Notes: generated by a model not told the origin, from the letters alone. DNA of 64,000 bases from Clostridia bacterium (GCA_017541105.1 JAFXZS010000002.1:1-64000); one strand, 5' to 3'. Positions 22,903-32,013 are shown, counted from the first letter of the stretch. Translations and numbers: made by a program.

Positions 22903-23207
22903 AAAGAATCCTGACTGCAGATCTGATCTATGAGGTCCTTTCAGTGGTGGAAGAGATCCCGGAAGGACGTGTGGCAACCTACGGGCAGATTGCCCGGCTG
23001 ACCGGCAGGGACAGAAACGCGAGGCTGATCGGCAGGATCCTGGGCATGTCCGGGTATTATGGACAATATCCCTGCCACCGCGTGGTGAACCATGCCGGAA
23101 GAACCGCTCCCGGATTCGCTGCCCAGAGGGAGCTGCTCCTGGCGGAAGGCGTTGAATTCAGGCCGAACGGCTGCGTCGATCTGAAAAAATATCAATGGGA
23201 TTGCTGA
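22899..23207 (+). CDS. MGMT-family DNA-binding protein (alkyltransferase-like, 102 aa)
   Basis: It is the C-terminal DNA-binding domain of O6-alkylguanine transferases: IPEGRVATYGQIARLTGR, then ILGMSGYYGQYPCHRVV. The PCHRV motif keeps the acceptor Cys, unlike true ATL proteins where it is Trp or Ala. The N-terminal domain of Ogt is absent. It could repair or flag O6-alkylguanine. It is coupled by four bases to the broken VOC gene. Confidence 0.88.
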   Translation: MKRILTADLIYEVLSVVEEIPEGRVATYGQIARLTGRDRNARLIGRILGMSGYYGQYPCHRVVNHAGRTAPGFAAQRELLLAEGVEFRPNGCVDLKKYQWDC

Positions 23208-23237
23208 AAGGCGGATATAATCAAAACGAAAAAGAGA

Positions 23238-23525
23238 CTAATTGCCCGTGAGAATACTGTTCAGGAGCTCAACATACTGCCGGAAACTTTCCCGGCCATG
23301 CTGTGTCAGTTCACAGGTGGTCAGAGGTTTTTTGCCGGAGAACTCCTTGCGGACAATAATGTAACCTGCATCCGAAAGCTTGCTGATCTGTACGCTGAGA
23401 TTGCCGTCGGTCGCTCCGGTCAGCTGCTTCAGCGCAATGAAGGAAAGTGGCTGTTTTATCAGCCCGCTGACGATCATCAGCCGAAGCTTCGATTGGAACA
23501 TCTCCGGAATATTATTCATCTCCAT
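23238..23525 (-). CDS. Winged-helix regulator (HTH_34-like, 95 aa)
   Basis: A small winged-helix protein: MFQSKLRLMIVSGLI, LTGATDGNLSVQISKLSDAGYI, KPLTTCELTQHGRESF. This type is normally translated with a membrane protein and represses its own operon. Its start overlaps the 3' end of the membrane-protein gene by 14 bases. Confidence 0.85.
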   Translation of the reverse strand: MEMNNIPEMFQSKLRLMIVSGLIKQPLSFIALKQLTGATDGNLSVQISKLSDAGYIIVRKEFSGKKPLTTCELTQHGRESFRQYVELLNSILTGN

Positions 23526-24270
23526 AAATGGACCCTCTCTGCTTTTTCAGGGAAAAGACACCCATGCCGATATACACGAAGGGGAGTAAAAGGGAAATCG
23601 CATTTGTTTTGACATTGAAATATGCACTCAATTGACTCACGTTCGTGATCCCGTCGAGATCCACAGTGCCAAGAGCAGGAAACGGGATGAGGAACAGGGC
23701 GGGAAACAGGACCAGGAGCACAGCGGCGATTATCTTCATGGTGCGGCTGCTGATATAGTGGCCGGTAAAGAAAACACAGATGCATACGGCACCGAATTTC
23801 ATAAAACTGAGAAGCGCTTTCCCAAATACCATATGCCAGGACGGGACGGCCAGCCCGATGAGCAGCTGGATGAACTCCATGGCCACCGGCGCGAAAAGCA
23901 TTACGCCCCACAGATCAAACAGCTTCATGGTATAAAGATTCTCCGTTCTTTGGATGTTTCTGCGTTTGCGCATAAACAAGACAAAGAGCGTGATACTGAC
24001 AGCATACGACAGGGCGGTCAGGATATAGGAAAGAGTGGCCACGCGCTGCAAACTGGAGGAACGGGCAACAAGAAAGGTGAGAAAGATCCGGAATATGAGG
24101 AAGGTGAATGTGGCTGAACCATATACCAAAAAGAGCCAGCCGAGACGGCGTAAATTGATTTCAGCATGGTTGATAATACGCTTGATAAGCGCAATATCCT
24201 CCACGGCTGTTTTCACGTTTACTTCATTGCTTTGGCTTTCGGGAACAGGTTGCTGCTGTGTCATACTCAT
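23512..24270 (-). CDS. Membrane protein of unknown function (252 aa)
   Basis: There is a soluble N-terminus with DIALIKRIINHAEINLRRLG, then about six hydrophobic segments (LFLVYGSATFTFLIFRIFL, ALSYAVSITLFVLF, IAAVLLVLFPALFLIPF). CCGGAGGAG precedes the ATG at 24270. It is the first gene of an operon with the winged-helix regulator and may pass a signal to it. No family name is recognised. Confidence 0.75.
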   Translation of the reverse strand: MSMTQQQPVPESQSNEVNVKTAVEDIALIKRIINHAEINLRRLGWLFLVYGSATFTFLIFRIFLTFLVARSSSLQRVATLSYILTALSYAVSITLFVLFMRKRRNIQRTENLYTMKLFDLWGVMLFAPVAMEFIQLLIGLAVPSWHMVFGKALLSFMKFGAVCICVFFTGHYISSRTMKIIAAVLLVLFPALFLIPFPALGTVDLDGITNVSQLSAYFNVKTNAISLLLPFVYIGMGVFSLKKQRGSIYGDE

Positions 24271-24323
24271 TTCTCCTCCGGAAAGGATTTGGGGAACCGG
24301 GTGAGGGTTCCCGAACACTTTAT

Positions 24324-24352
24324 ATTATAAAGTACTTTACAAACGATGTCAA
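24324..24352 (-). promoter_or_regulatory. Consensus promoter of the membrane protein/HTH operon
   Basis: On the minus strand TTGACA (24352-24347), a 17-bp spacer and TATAAT (24329-24324), both perfect. The palindrome AAAGTACTTT inside the spacer is a good operator candidate for the winged-helix protein. Confidence 0.85.
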
Positions 24353-24462
24353 TACCTCACCCTGATGCTTCCTGCAAAACGGTATCCGGAGTATTGAATG
24401 GTTTGCTGATATAGTACCGGTAAAGAAAACGCAGATTCCTGTCTTCTCATCCCGGACCGTAC

Positions 24463-24615
24463 ATGGTAGAATATCTCCATAAGGCGATTACAATAAAGAA
24501 AAAGGAAGAAGGCGAGATAATCAGGGAAGGCAAATATACGGAACTGCTGTTTGCCGGTCCCCGGCCGAATGCCAAAGGGACCAGAGATGATGTCACAGAA
24601 TATTCAACGGAGTGA
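24463..24615 (+). CDS. Possible short protein (50 aa)
   Basis: MVEYLHKAITIKKKEEGEII to TRDDVTEYSTE is an open frame ending eight bases before the flavin reductase start. It has protein-like composition, but there is no clear ribosome binding site and no family. Confidence 0.25.
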   Translation: MVEYLHKAITIKKKEEGEIIREGKYTELLFAGPRPNAKGTRDDVTEYSTE

Positions 24616-24622
24616 TACAGGA

Positions 24623-25282
24623 ATGAAATACGCATATTGTGATATGCCGGAAAGCCTGAAGGGGACTTATGCCGATTATTCCAGGAATTTCGGTTTCTCG
24701 TGGAAAGAGTTTGTGGCGACGGTGCCGTCCCCCCTGCTCCTGGTAACCACCTACAAGTCGAACGGCCTGCCCAATGCCTGTATGCAGTCCTGGGCTGCCT
24801 TTACGAGCGCGAACCGCGGCAACGGTTTCTATGCGATCCTGTCCAGCGTGAACAAAAACGGCCATCTTTATCAGACGCTGCAGGAGACGCGGGAAGCAGT
24901 GATCAATTTCATTTCGGCGGACAGCCATGCCGCCTGCATGGCAACGATCCGGAACAACGCATTTGAGGCAGATGAGATTACCGCATCCGGACTGACGGCG
25001 GAAAAGGCAGACTGGGTGAACGCTCCGATGGTGAAGGAATGCTTTATGAACCTGGAATGCCGGTATGTGTGGGAAAAGGAGATCGTACCGGGGGACGATC
25101 ATGTGATGATCTGCCTGGAGGTACTGGGTGTGCATATTGAAGAGAGCCGCCTGGCAGACAGGACCGGTGAACAGGGGCTCCTGTACAACATCCATTACCA
25201 GATGAATCCGGAACACGTTACGAAAACCGGGCATGATTACGCGGCTGTGCTGCAGAAAAAGATTGATATGATGGAGTATTGA
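24623..25282 (+). CDS. Flavin reductase-like protein (FMN-binding split barrel)
   Basis: The 219-residue product has VPSPLLLVTTYKSNGLPNAC near the N-terminus and NFISADSHAACM, typical of the flavin reductase-like domain (PF01613) that binds FMN and uses NAD(P)H. I chose the ATG at 24623 after GGAG. It starts an operon with the SnoaL-like and hydrolase genes. Confidence 0.85.
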   Translation: MKYAYCDMPESLKGTYADYSRNFGFSWKEFVATVPSPLLLVTTYKSNGLPNACMQSWAAFTSANRGNGFYAILSSVNKNGHLYQTLQETREAVINFISADSHAACMATIRNNAFEADEITASGLTAEKADWVNAPMVKECFMNLECRYVWEKEIVPGDDHVMICLEVLGVHIEESRLADRTGEQGLLYNIHYQMNPEHVTKTGHDYAAVLQKKIDMMEY

Positions 25283-25284
25283 AT

Positions 25285-26274
25285 ATGGAGATCAGGAAAA
25301 GAGCGGAACTGGACGCGCTGTATCCGGAAGCGCAGAAGGGGATTCAATATGATTCGCCGGAACTGCTGCTGATGCGGTATATCGCGGAGAACAATACAGA
25401 CGGAGCCATGGCGCTGTTCCGGGACAGGCGCCAGTTTTCGGACGCCCTGCCGGCGGCGGACACTCCTTACGGCCGGTTTGAGGGGAAGGAGCAGATCCGT
25501 GCCTTTGCCGAAGGGTTCATCAACCGGTTTGAGGCGGATGGACTGAGCATTCTCCCCAAGTTCCAGACGCGGAGCGGCGGCCGCTCCGTAACGGAGATGG
25601 TGCTGAATTTTGAAGCGGGCGGCATGATCGACCAGGTGCCGATGTTTGTCGTCGCGGATCTGGGGAGCATGGGTACGCTGGAGGAAGTGCGCCTATACTG
25701 CCACAGTACATTTGTACCGCATCTGACGCCTTACCGGAAACCGCTGTTCACACCGGCCCATCTGGAAATGGGTGATCCCGGCCTGATGACCGGGGCCGTA
25801 AAGGAATACTATACCGCGCTGCACCATATGCCCGGTGTGGACGTGGAGAGGATTCTCCGGTGCATGCATCCGGACTGCGTTTTCGGCGGATACGCGCTGT
25901 ACAACGGACAGGAACCGGAAAAGGGCCTGGAAGCGCTGCGCAGGGTCTATACGGGGATGAGCTCCTATATTCCTTTTAAAGTCGGCATGCGGTATGAGAC
26001 CCTGATCGACGACGGTGTGACCGGCGTGATTGAATGGGTGCATGTGATTTCGGATCAGGGCAGGGAACTGGGCAGGATCGCTATGTCCGGCATCGCCGCA
26101 TACATGCGCGGAGAGGACGGACGGCTGATCAGTATCCGGATCAGCGACTACGCCTGGATGGAAAAGGAAATTGACTGGGAACAGACAGGCACTACGGAAG
26201 AGGAAGCCCGGAAGATCAACGCGGTGACAGCGTTTCCCGCCGGGGTCGGCCGAAAACGCCAGGAAATGCTGTGA
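25285..26274 (+). CDS. Tandem SnoaL/NTF2-like protein (329 aa)
   Basis: Two cone-shaped NTF2-like units are visible: residues 25-150 (LLLMRYIAENNTDGAMALF, GRFEGKEQIRAFAEGFINRF) and 175-310 (YYTALHHMPGVDVERILRCM, LEALRRVYTGMSSYIPFKVG). Such domains bind small hydrophobic ligands or act as isomerases or hydratases. The start at 25285 lies two bases after the reductase stop, so the genes are co-translated. The substrate is unknown. Confidence 0.7.
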   Translation: MEIRKRAELDALYPEAQKGIQYDSPELLLMRYIAENNTDGAMALFRDRRQFSDALPAADTPYGRFEGKEQIRAFAEGFINRFEADGLSILPKFQTRSGGRSVTEMVLNFEAGGMIDQVPMFVVADLGSMGTLEEVRLYCHSTFVPHLTPYRKPLFTPAHLEMGDPGLMTGAVKEYYTALHHMPGVDVERILRCMHPDCVFGGYALYNGQEPEKGLEALRRVYTGMSSYIPFKVGMRYETLIDDGVTGVIEWVHVISDQGRELGRIAMSGIAAYMRGEDGRLISIRISDYAWMEKEIDWEQTGTTEEEARKINAVTAFPAGVGRKRQEML

Positions 26275-26291
26275 TGCAGGAGGAAACGGAT

Positions 26292-27287
26292 ATGTTTGAC
26301 GAAAGAAAGACGCTGGGAGAACTGCTGTCGGATCCGCGGATCGCGAAGATCGCGCCGGACGCGATCCGGAACAGGGACATGAGCAAGGAAGAAGTATGGG
26401 ATAAGACACCGGCACAGCTGCGGGACGAGCACTTCTTTTTCGGTGATGTGGGCAGGGGCATCAGGCGCATGTTTGACGCGGCGGACACGGGAGACTGGTA
26501 TTATCCGCTGTACAGCGACGCTGAATGCGCGGAGGACGAAGCCCGCAGGAACGTCAATATGGTATGGCTTCCGTCGGACGATCCGGGGGCGGATGAAAGG
26601 CCGTTTATCCTGCTGGTACCCGGCGGCGGGTTTGTGAATGTCTGGAACCTGACGGAAGGCTGGCCGGTCGCGGCGCAGTTCAACAGTGAGGGATACCATG
26701 TTTTCATCCTGACCTACCAGGTGGACGGAGAAGAAGGGCTGCTGGAAAAGAACCTGGAGGATATGGCCCGGGCGCTGCAGATGATCCGGGAAAAAGAAAA
26801 GCATTTCCACGTGCGGGCGGACCGGTATATCACCTGCGGTTTCTCCGCAGGCGGGATGCTGATCTGTATCTGGAACACGGAGATGGGGTATCCGGCCTTC
26901 AACCTGCCGAAGCCGCAGGCGTCTTTTCCGGTATATCCTTTTGTCAGCCTAAGGCTGGCCGCTGCCGAGTATAAACCTGAAGAGGACACGGAAGAGGATG
27001 AGCGGGAGGATATCCGCCTGTATGGCTGTCCGTTCCTGGAAGCAATGGAAAAACCCTATGAGAGTCCGGAGCACGCGGAAGGGTTCCCGCCCTGCGCGAT
27101 CTTTGTGCTGGCAGGGGATGAATTGCTGGGGCACTCAAAGCTGCTCGCGCGTACGCTGGAAAAACTTCAGATTCCCTGCAGGCTGGAGATCGGTCCGGAA
27201 GGCGGGCACGGTTTCGCGGACGGAACCGGCACGTGCATTGCCGGATGGACAGAGCGGGCGGTCAGATGGTATGAAGGACTGAAGTAA
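26292..27287 (+). CDS. Alpha/beta hydrolase (331 aa)
   Basis: The oxyanion loop LLVPGGGF, nucleophile elbow GFSAGG, an Asp in LAGDEL and a His in GGHGF make a full Ser-Asp-His triad in BD-FAE/HSL-like order. AGGAGG precedes the ATG at 26292; an ATG at 26271 lacks spacing. It is the third gene of the flavin reductase operon and probably acts on an ester. Confidence 0.85.
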   Translation: MFDERKTLGELLSDPRIAKIAPDAIRNRDMSKEEVWDKTPAQLRDEHFFFGDVGRGIRRMFDAADTGDWYYPLYSDAECAEDEARRNVNMVWLPSDDPGADERPFILLVPGGGFVNVWNLTEGWPVAAQFNSEGYHVFILTYQVDGEEGLLEKNLEDMARALQMIREKEKHFHVRADRYITCGFSAGGMLICIWNTEMGYPAFNLPKPQASFPVYPFVSLRLAAAEYKPEEDTEEDEREDIRLYGCPFLEAMEKPYESPEHAEGFPPCAIFVLAGDELLGHSKLLARTLEKLQIPCRLEIGPEGGHGFADGTGTCIAGWTERAVRWYEGLK

Positions 27288-27385
27288 GTTGAAACCGAAG
27301 ACGCTTATCTCCTTGTGTTTATGAAATCAGCAGGATCTGCTGATCCCGGCCAGACACAAAGGGATCAAAACGGGAACGGAATGAT

Positions 27386-27414
27386 TTGACAAAGCGGCAA
27401 AATGCCTTTATGAT
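27386..27414 (+). promoter_or_regulatory. Promoter of the MFS transporter leader
   Basis: TTGACA (27386-27391), a 17-bp spacer and TATGAT (27409-27414), placing the transcript start about 205 bases before the MFS start codon. Confidence 0.85.
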
Positions 27415-27471
27415 TCAGTTCAGAAGCTGAACTGTATAACCATACGGAAAGAACCAGGAGGAGGCAATCGC

Positions 27472-27534
27472 TTGAAACATACAAGATGGGGGATCTCGCT
27501 TGCCGCAGATGTCTCTGCTCCGCGCAAGGCCTGA
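27472..27534 (+). CDS. Putative 20-aa leader peptide upstream of the MFS pump
   Basis: The frame MKHTRWGISLAADVSAPRKA starts at TTG 27472 with AGGAGGAGG seven bases upstream and stops at TGA 27532-27534. The stop codon is the end of the 5' arm of a long hairpin, so a ribosome stalled on the leader would prevent the hairpin. This is the layout of drug-inducible attenuators. Confidence 0.55.
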   Translation: MKHTRWGISLAADVSAPRKA

Positions 27535-27592
27535 CAAGGGACGAAGCCTGCACGGAGCGGTCGGAATCCTTTCGTCCGATCAGGCTTTGCGC
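27522..27592 (+). promoter_or_regulatory. Nested hairpin of the MFS leader (attenuator candidate)
   Basis: GCGCAAGGCCTGA (27522-27534) pairs with TCAGGCTTTGCGC (27580-27592) over 13 positions with one G-T pair. Inside, GGACGAA (27539-27545) pairs with TTCGTCC (27571-27577). No long T-run follows, so transcript folding or translation control is as likely as termination. Confidence 0.6.
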
Positions 27593-27627
27593 CGTATACC
27601 CGATCAAAACAGGTAAGGAGCAAAGCC

Positions 27628-28947
27628 ATGAAAAAACTGTCATTTAAACAACTTCACAGCTTTCTGTTGCTATGGGGATCGCAGACCGTATCCCAACTGG
27701 GGACGGCCATGACGGACTATGCGGTGATTATCTGGGTATACAGCCGGAAAGGAACCGCGAGCAGCGTGACCCTGCTGACGATATGCAGTTTTCTGCCGAC
27801 GATCTTTTTCCGCTTTCTGGCCGGAAGCATTGTGGACCGGTGGAGCAAAAAGCGGGTCATGCTGGCAGCGGACCTGCTGGCAGCATGCGGAACGCTGGCG
27901 GTGCTGATCCTGCATTCCGGTGATATCCTGCAGATCTGGCATCTGTATGTCATCAACTTTCTGCTCAGCCTCATGAACGCATTCCAGGAGCCCGCTTCCT
28001 TTGTTGCTGTCAGCATGCTGGTTCCGAAGGAACACTATGCCAGGGCCGGCGGGCTGCAGGGCTTCAGCGGGGCAGCCGTGTCCATTCTGGCCCCGGCGCT
28101 GGGAGCGCTCCTGCTGGCTTCCGGCGGGCTGGATGCGGTGCTGATCATCGACCTGGCCACTTTTGCTGTTGCTTTTTCGGTGCTGCTGTTCCTGATCCGG
28201 ATTCCGGAGCCGGAACGGACGGAGACGGGAGAAGAACCCTTCTCAACGACCTGCCTGGCCGGGATCTGGTATCTGAAGGAGCACACGGCGATCCTGCGGA
28301 TTACACTGTTTCTGGCTGTTATCAACTTCCTGGCGAAGCTGGGCGGCGACGGGATGCTTTCCCCGTTTATTCTGGGCCGGACGAACAACAACCAGCCGAT
28401 TCTGGGCGCGGTGGAAAGCTTTGTGGCTATCGGCCTGCTGGCCGGAAGCCTGCTTGCGGCACTGGTGAAACCGGTAAAAAAGAGGATTCCGCTGATCTTT
28501 ATAACCACAGGGCTGATTTTTTCCGGAAGTATTATTCAGAGCCTGACATCCAGGCCATGGCTCTGGTGCGCGGCGGCCTTCGGCAGTTATCTGCTGGCGG
28601 CCGTGATGAACGTGAACTTGGATACTATGATGCGGGAGAAGGTTCCGACGGAAATGCAGGGCCGGGTATTTTCCGCAAAAAGCACGCTGCAGAATTTCAC
28701 GATTCCGGTGTCGCTCCTGCTGGGCGGCATACTGGCTGATACCGTGTTTGAACCGTTTATGATGACGGAGTCCCCGGCACAGCGGATGCTGTCCGGACTG
28801 TTCGGCACCGGAAAAGGATCGGGTATCGGCCTGATGTTCTTTATCGTCGGAATTGCCGGCATGGCGGTCAGCTTTACCCGGCTGCGGAAACCGGTCTACA
28901 GGGAACTGGACCGGACGGAAACAGAAACCAGACAGAATAACAAATGA
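27628..28947 (+). CDS. MFS efflux transporter (macrolide-efflux-like)
   Basis: The protein has 439 residues with twelve hydrophobic segments. The first-loop motif RFLAGSIVDRWSKKRVMLAADL and the N-terminus (LLWGSQTVSQLGTAMTDYAV) resemble the Mef-type multidrug MFS group. AAGGAG lies ten bases before the ATG at 27628. A leader peptide and hairpin upstream suggest induction by a ribosome-acting drug. The substrate cannot be told from sequence. Confidence 0.85.
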   Translation: MKKLSFKQLHSFLLLWGSQTVSQLGTAMTDYAVIIWVYSRKGTASSVTLLTICSFLPTIFFRFLAGSIVDRWSKKRVMLAADLLAACGTLAVLILHSGDILQIWHLYVINFLLSLMNAFQEPASFVAVSMLVPKEHYARAGGLQGFSGAAVSILAPALGALLLASGGLDAVLIIDLATFAVAFSVLLFLIRIPEPERTETGEEPFSTTCLAGIWYLKEHTAILRITLFLAVINFLAKLGGDGMLSPFILGRTNNNQPILGAVESFVAIGLLAGSLLAALVKPVKKRIPLIFITTGLIFSGSIIQSLTSRPWLWCAAAFGSYLLAAVMNVNLDTMMREKVPTEMQGRVFSAKSTLQNFTIPVSLLLGGILADTVFEPFMMTESPAQRMLSGLFGTGKGSGIGLMFFIVGIAGMAVSFTRLRKPVYRELDRTETETRQNNK

Positions 28948-28959
28948 ACGGAGGCAACA

Positions 28960-29628
28960 ATGATGAACAGCAATAAAGTCATCGGTTTTTTCAGCGGATT
29001 CCCGGATCGCCGGTTTACGGATGAGATCGCCCGGCGGCTGAAAAAGGAACTGGCCGTACGCGGAAGAATTGTGTTTATCACGGCCTGTCCGGAGGACTAT
29101 CAGCAGAATGATGAGGACTCGGCCGGAATGCATGGGATGTTTTCAGAATACGGGATCGGTTTTGACCGGTTCTGCGTCATCGATCACCGGACGCAGGCCG
29201 CGGACGCGCAGAGGTGGGCCAGGGAAGCCGACTGCTTCTTCCTGATGGGCGGCGGCAGCTGTGCGGAGCAGATGCAGCTGATGCGGGAGAGGGGAGTTCT
29301 GGAAATTGTGCGGGAAGGCCCCGGGATGGTTCTGGGTGTCAGCGCCGGGTCCATGAACATGGGGAAAACTACGGTGGACATCTGGGAATCCCTCGAGCCG
29401 TATGAAGGGCTGGGTTTTGCCGATATTACCATGATCGGCCATTTCAGTTATGACGATACGGAACGGCTGCGGCTCATGAAGGCGGTTTCCATGGAGAGAG
29501 TTGTCTGTGCCATGGAGGATGAAAGCGCGATTTTTATCAAGGGCGGAAAGATTGAGATCATCGGTGTCATCCACCGGATTGAAAAAGGGATCATCGGGCC
29601 GTTTACGGAAGAAGACGTCCGGCTCTGA
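28960..29628 (+). CDS. Peptidase S51-family protein (dipeptidase E-like), first copy
   Basis: It has the Ser nucleophile elbow LGVSAGSMNM and the preceding loop LMGGGSCAEQM. The class-I glutamine-amidotransferase-like fold is that of aspartyl dipeptidase and cyanophycinase. The protein has 222 residues and lies 12 bases after the MFS gene, so it is probably co-transcribed; CGGAGG precedes the ATG at 28960. The substrate is likely a small alpha-aspartyl peptide, which is inference. Confidence 0.8.
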   Translation: MMNSNKVIGFFSGFPDRRFTDEIARRLKKELAVRGRIVFITACPEDYQQNDEDSAGMHGMFSEYGIGFDRFCVIDHRTQAADAQRWAREADCFFLMGGGSCAEQMQLMRERGVLEIVREGPGMVLGVSAGSMNMGKTTVDIWESLEPYEGLGFADITMIGHFSYDDTERLRLMKAVSMERVVCAMEDESAIFIKGGKIEIIGVIHRIEKGIIGPFTEEDVRL

Positions 29629-29835
29629 ACCGGAAGGAAACCGCGAAGGCTGTCCGGGACCATACGCCTTCAGAAACCGGCAGCTCCGGATCAGGAGGAA
29701 CGCAAAAGGCTTACACTGCGGGCATATGCAGAGAAAAGCCTTGATGAGAAAAGAACGGCCGAATATAATGAGAATCAGTGTATGGCCCGGAAAGCCGGAA
29801 CGGAAGCCGGGGAAGACCTGCGGGGTGAGATCTCC

Positions 29836-30513
29836 ATGCGATTAATTCTGAACGGCGGAGGAGACGGGAAGGCCGTTGAAACTGCCAGGCAACTGCTGAA
29901 CAATGTGATTGATCACAGCAAAAAGATTCTGTATATTCCGTTTGCCTGGCCTGATCCGGCATATCACGGATGCCTGGAATTTATGACCGGGGAACTGTCG
30001 GACGTGGACAAGGCCGGAATTGACATGGTGAAAACGCCCGGGGAACTGATGAGCAGGGATTTTTCCGATTATGCCGGCTTATACATCGGCGGCGGAAACA
30101 CTTACAAACTGCTGAACGATCTGAAAACCAGCGGCGCTTTTGAGAAGATCAAAAAGTATCTGGCCGAAGACGCAGGGGTGGTTTACGGCGGATCGGCGGG
30201 AGCCATTATCTTTGGCAGGGATCTTGATGCATGCAGCACGGATGACGTGAATGAAGCCGGCCTGGCGGATCATACCGGGTTTAATCTGCTCAACGGGTAT
30301 TCCCTGCTGTGTCATTATACAAACAGAGATCCTGAACGGACTGAGCTGAGCAGGCATTATCTGCTGGAGCTGTCGAAGACAAAACCCGTATATGCCATTC
30401 CGGAAGAAGATACAATTTACGTGGAAGACAAAAAGATTGAGTTTGTCGGAAACAGGCCGTATTATGAATTTATCAGTGGAACCGTGATCCGGCGTGAGAT
30501 CATCGGCGGATGA
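29836..30513 (+). CDS. Peptidase S51-family protein, second copy
   Basis: This second S51 protein of 225 residues has YIGGGNTYKLL and the elbow YGGSAGAIIFG. It is only distantly similar to the preceding one. I chose the ATG at 29836 after GGTGAG; an upstream frame is open but not conserved-looking. Two S51 genes in a row suggest related peptides as substrates. Confidence 0.8.
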   Translation: MRLILNGGGDGKAVETARQLLNNVIDHSKKILYIPFAWPDPAYHGCLEFMTGELSDVDKAGIDMVKTPGELMSRDFSDYAGLYIGGGNTYKLLNDLKTSGAFEKIKKYLAEDAGVVYGGSAGAIIFGRDLDACSTDDVNEAGLADHTGFNLLNGYSLLCHYTNRDPERTELSRHYLLELSKTKPVYAIPEEDTIYVEDKKIEFVGNRPYYEFISGTVIRREIIGG

Positions 30514-30600
30514 TCCGGGTCCGGGGTTCCCATGGCTGTTTCCGTATGGCGGAATGCCATGCGTAAGCGGCAGCATCAGGTTTTCAGGGGGAAAGGATAT

Positions 30601-31887
30601 ATGGAAAAAAAGGAACCGGCAAGAACCTCCGGAGCATTCCGCGCGCCGGAAACGACCGACCAGAGGAAGACCCTGCCGGAACTGATGCGGTTTACCGACG
30701 GAAGGCCGGTGGAAACCGCGGAGCAGTGGACAGAAAGGCGGAAGGAGATCCTTGCGCTTTTTGAAACCTGTATGTACGGAAAGATGCCGGACGCTTCGCG
30801 GGAGAAAGTCACTTACGCAATTGCTCCGGGCGGGACGGCACAGGCACGGGAACTGAAGATTACCGTCTGCCTGGAGGAGAAAGAAACTTCCTTTACCGTC
30901 CGGGTGACACTGCCGGATGAACCGGTCTCGGGTATGCCCTGCTATATTGAATACTGCCCATTTTCCTGGTTCGGAAAACCGCTGGTTTCCCCTAATATGA
31001 AGATTGCCGCGGACAGGGGGTACGCCGCGATCCAGTATGATCCGGCTTCCGTGGCATCTGACAATGATCTTCACCAGGGAGCCTATTTTACCCTGTATCC
31101 GTACAGCGGGGAACGGGACAGGCAGGACGGCGTCCTGCTGGCCTGGGCCTGGGGTGCCTGCAGGATCCTGGACGCGCTGGAAGCCGGCGCGGGACGGGAG
31201 CTGGGGATCGATCCGGAGCTGTGCATGGTGGCAGGCGTTTCCCGGTACGGGAAGAGCGCCGCGGTTGCCGGTGCCTATGACGAACGGTTCAGGGTGACCA
31301 TTCCGTCATGCTCAGGCGCCGGAGGCATTGCCGTGTATCGCACGGACAACCACGGGAAGACGTATGACCTTTCCTCCCTGGGCGGTCCGGAAGCCTGGGT
31401 GAACGAGTCTGTCAACGAACCGTTTGAGAATCTGACAGGCGGAGAAGGATACTGGTTCTGCCGGAACTTCAGACAGATGAAGCGCGCGGAGGACCTGCCG
31501 GTCGACCAGCACATGCTGTGCGCGCTGGCCGCCGGAAAGGGACGGCACCTGATTATCATCACCGGGATCACCTCGGAGGGCTGGAACAACACAGAAGGGC
31601 AGTGCCTCGCGTATATCGCGTCGCAGCCTGTGTGGGATCTGCTGGGTGAGGGAGACGGGAACAACATGATCATTCATCTGGACGGGCACGCCATTCTGCC
31701 TTCGGATCTGGCGACCGTCCTGGATTACTGCGACGTCTATCTGCTCGGAAAAGGAAGGGACGCGGTTTCCGGCAGCCTGTCCGGAATGAAAGGCAGCCTT
31801 TTCCTGGAGGACAACCGGGACAGGCTGGACCCGATGTTCGATCAGTTTGAGGCGGAAATCCGTTCCGTCCTGTCCCGGAAACGGTAA
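30601..31887 (+). CDS. Glucuronoyl esterase-like hydrolase (CE15 family)
   Basis: The nucleophile motif AGVSRYGKSA matches the G-x-S-R-x-G-K signature of CE15. IPSCSGAGGIAVYR and HAILPSD are further family segments, and YDPASVASDNDLHQGAYF is typical. CE15 enzymes cleave 4-O-methyl-glucuronoyl esters between xylan and lignin. There is no signal peptide, so the substrate would be imported oligosaccharide. The length of 428 residues is normal; AAAGGA precedes the ATG at 30601. Confidence 0.75.
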   Translation: MEKKEPARTSGAFRAPETTDQRKTLPELMRFTDGRPVETAEQWTERRKEILALFETCMYGKMPDASREKVTYAIAPGGTAQARELKITVCLEEKETSFTVRVTLPDEPVSGMPCYIEYCPFSWFGKPLVSPNMKIAADRGYAAIQYDPASVASDNDLHQGAYFTLYPYSGERDRQDGVLLAWAWGACRILDALEAGAGRELGIDPELCMVAGVSRYGKSAAVAGAYDERFRVTIPSCSGAGGIAVYRTDNHGKTYDLSSLGGPEAWVNESVNEPFENLTGGEGYWFCRNFRQMKRAEDLPVDQHMLCALAAGKGRHLIIITGITSEGWNNTEGQCLAYIASQPVWDLLGEGDGNNMIIHLDGHAILPSDLATVLDYCDVYLLGKGRDAVSGSLSGMKGSLFLEDNRDRLDPMFDQFEAEIRSVLSRKR

Positions 31888-32013
31888 ATCAATGCTCCGG
31901 GGTTTCACGCTACGGGGCCCGGGCACGGGATCCGGGGGAACCATGGCGGAAAGGGACAGGGCTTTCATCTTTATCGGAACCGGAAGAAAGGATATCAGAA
32001 CGGAGGTGCTCTT

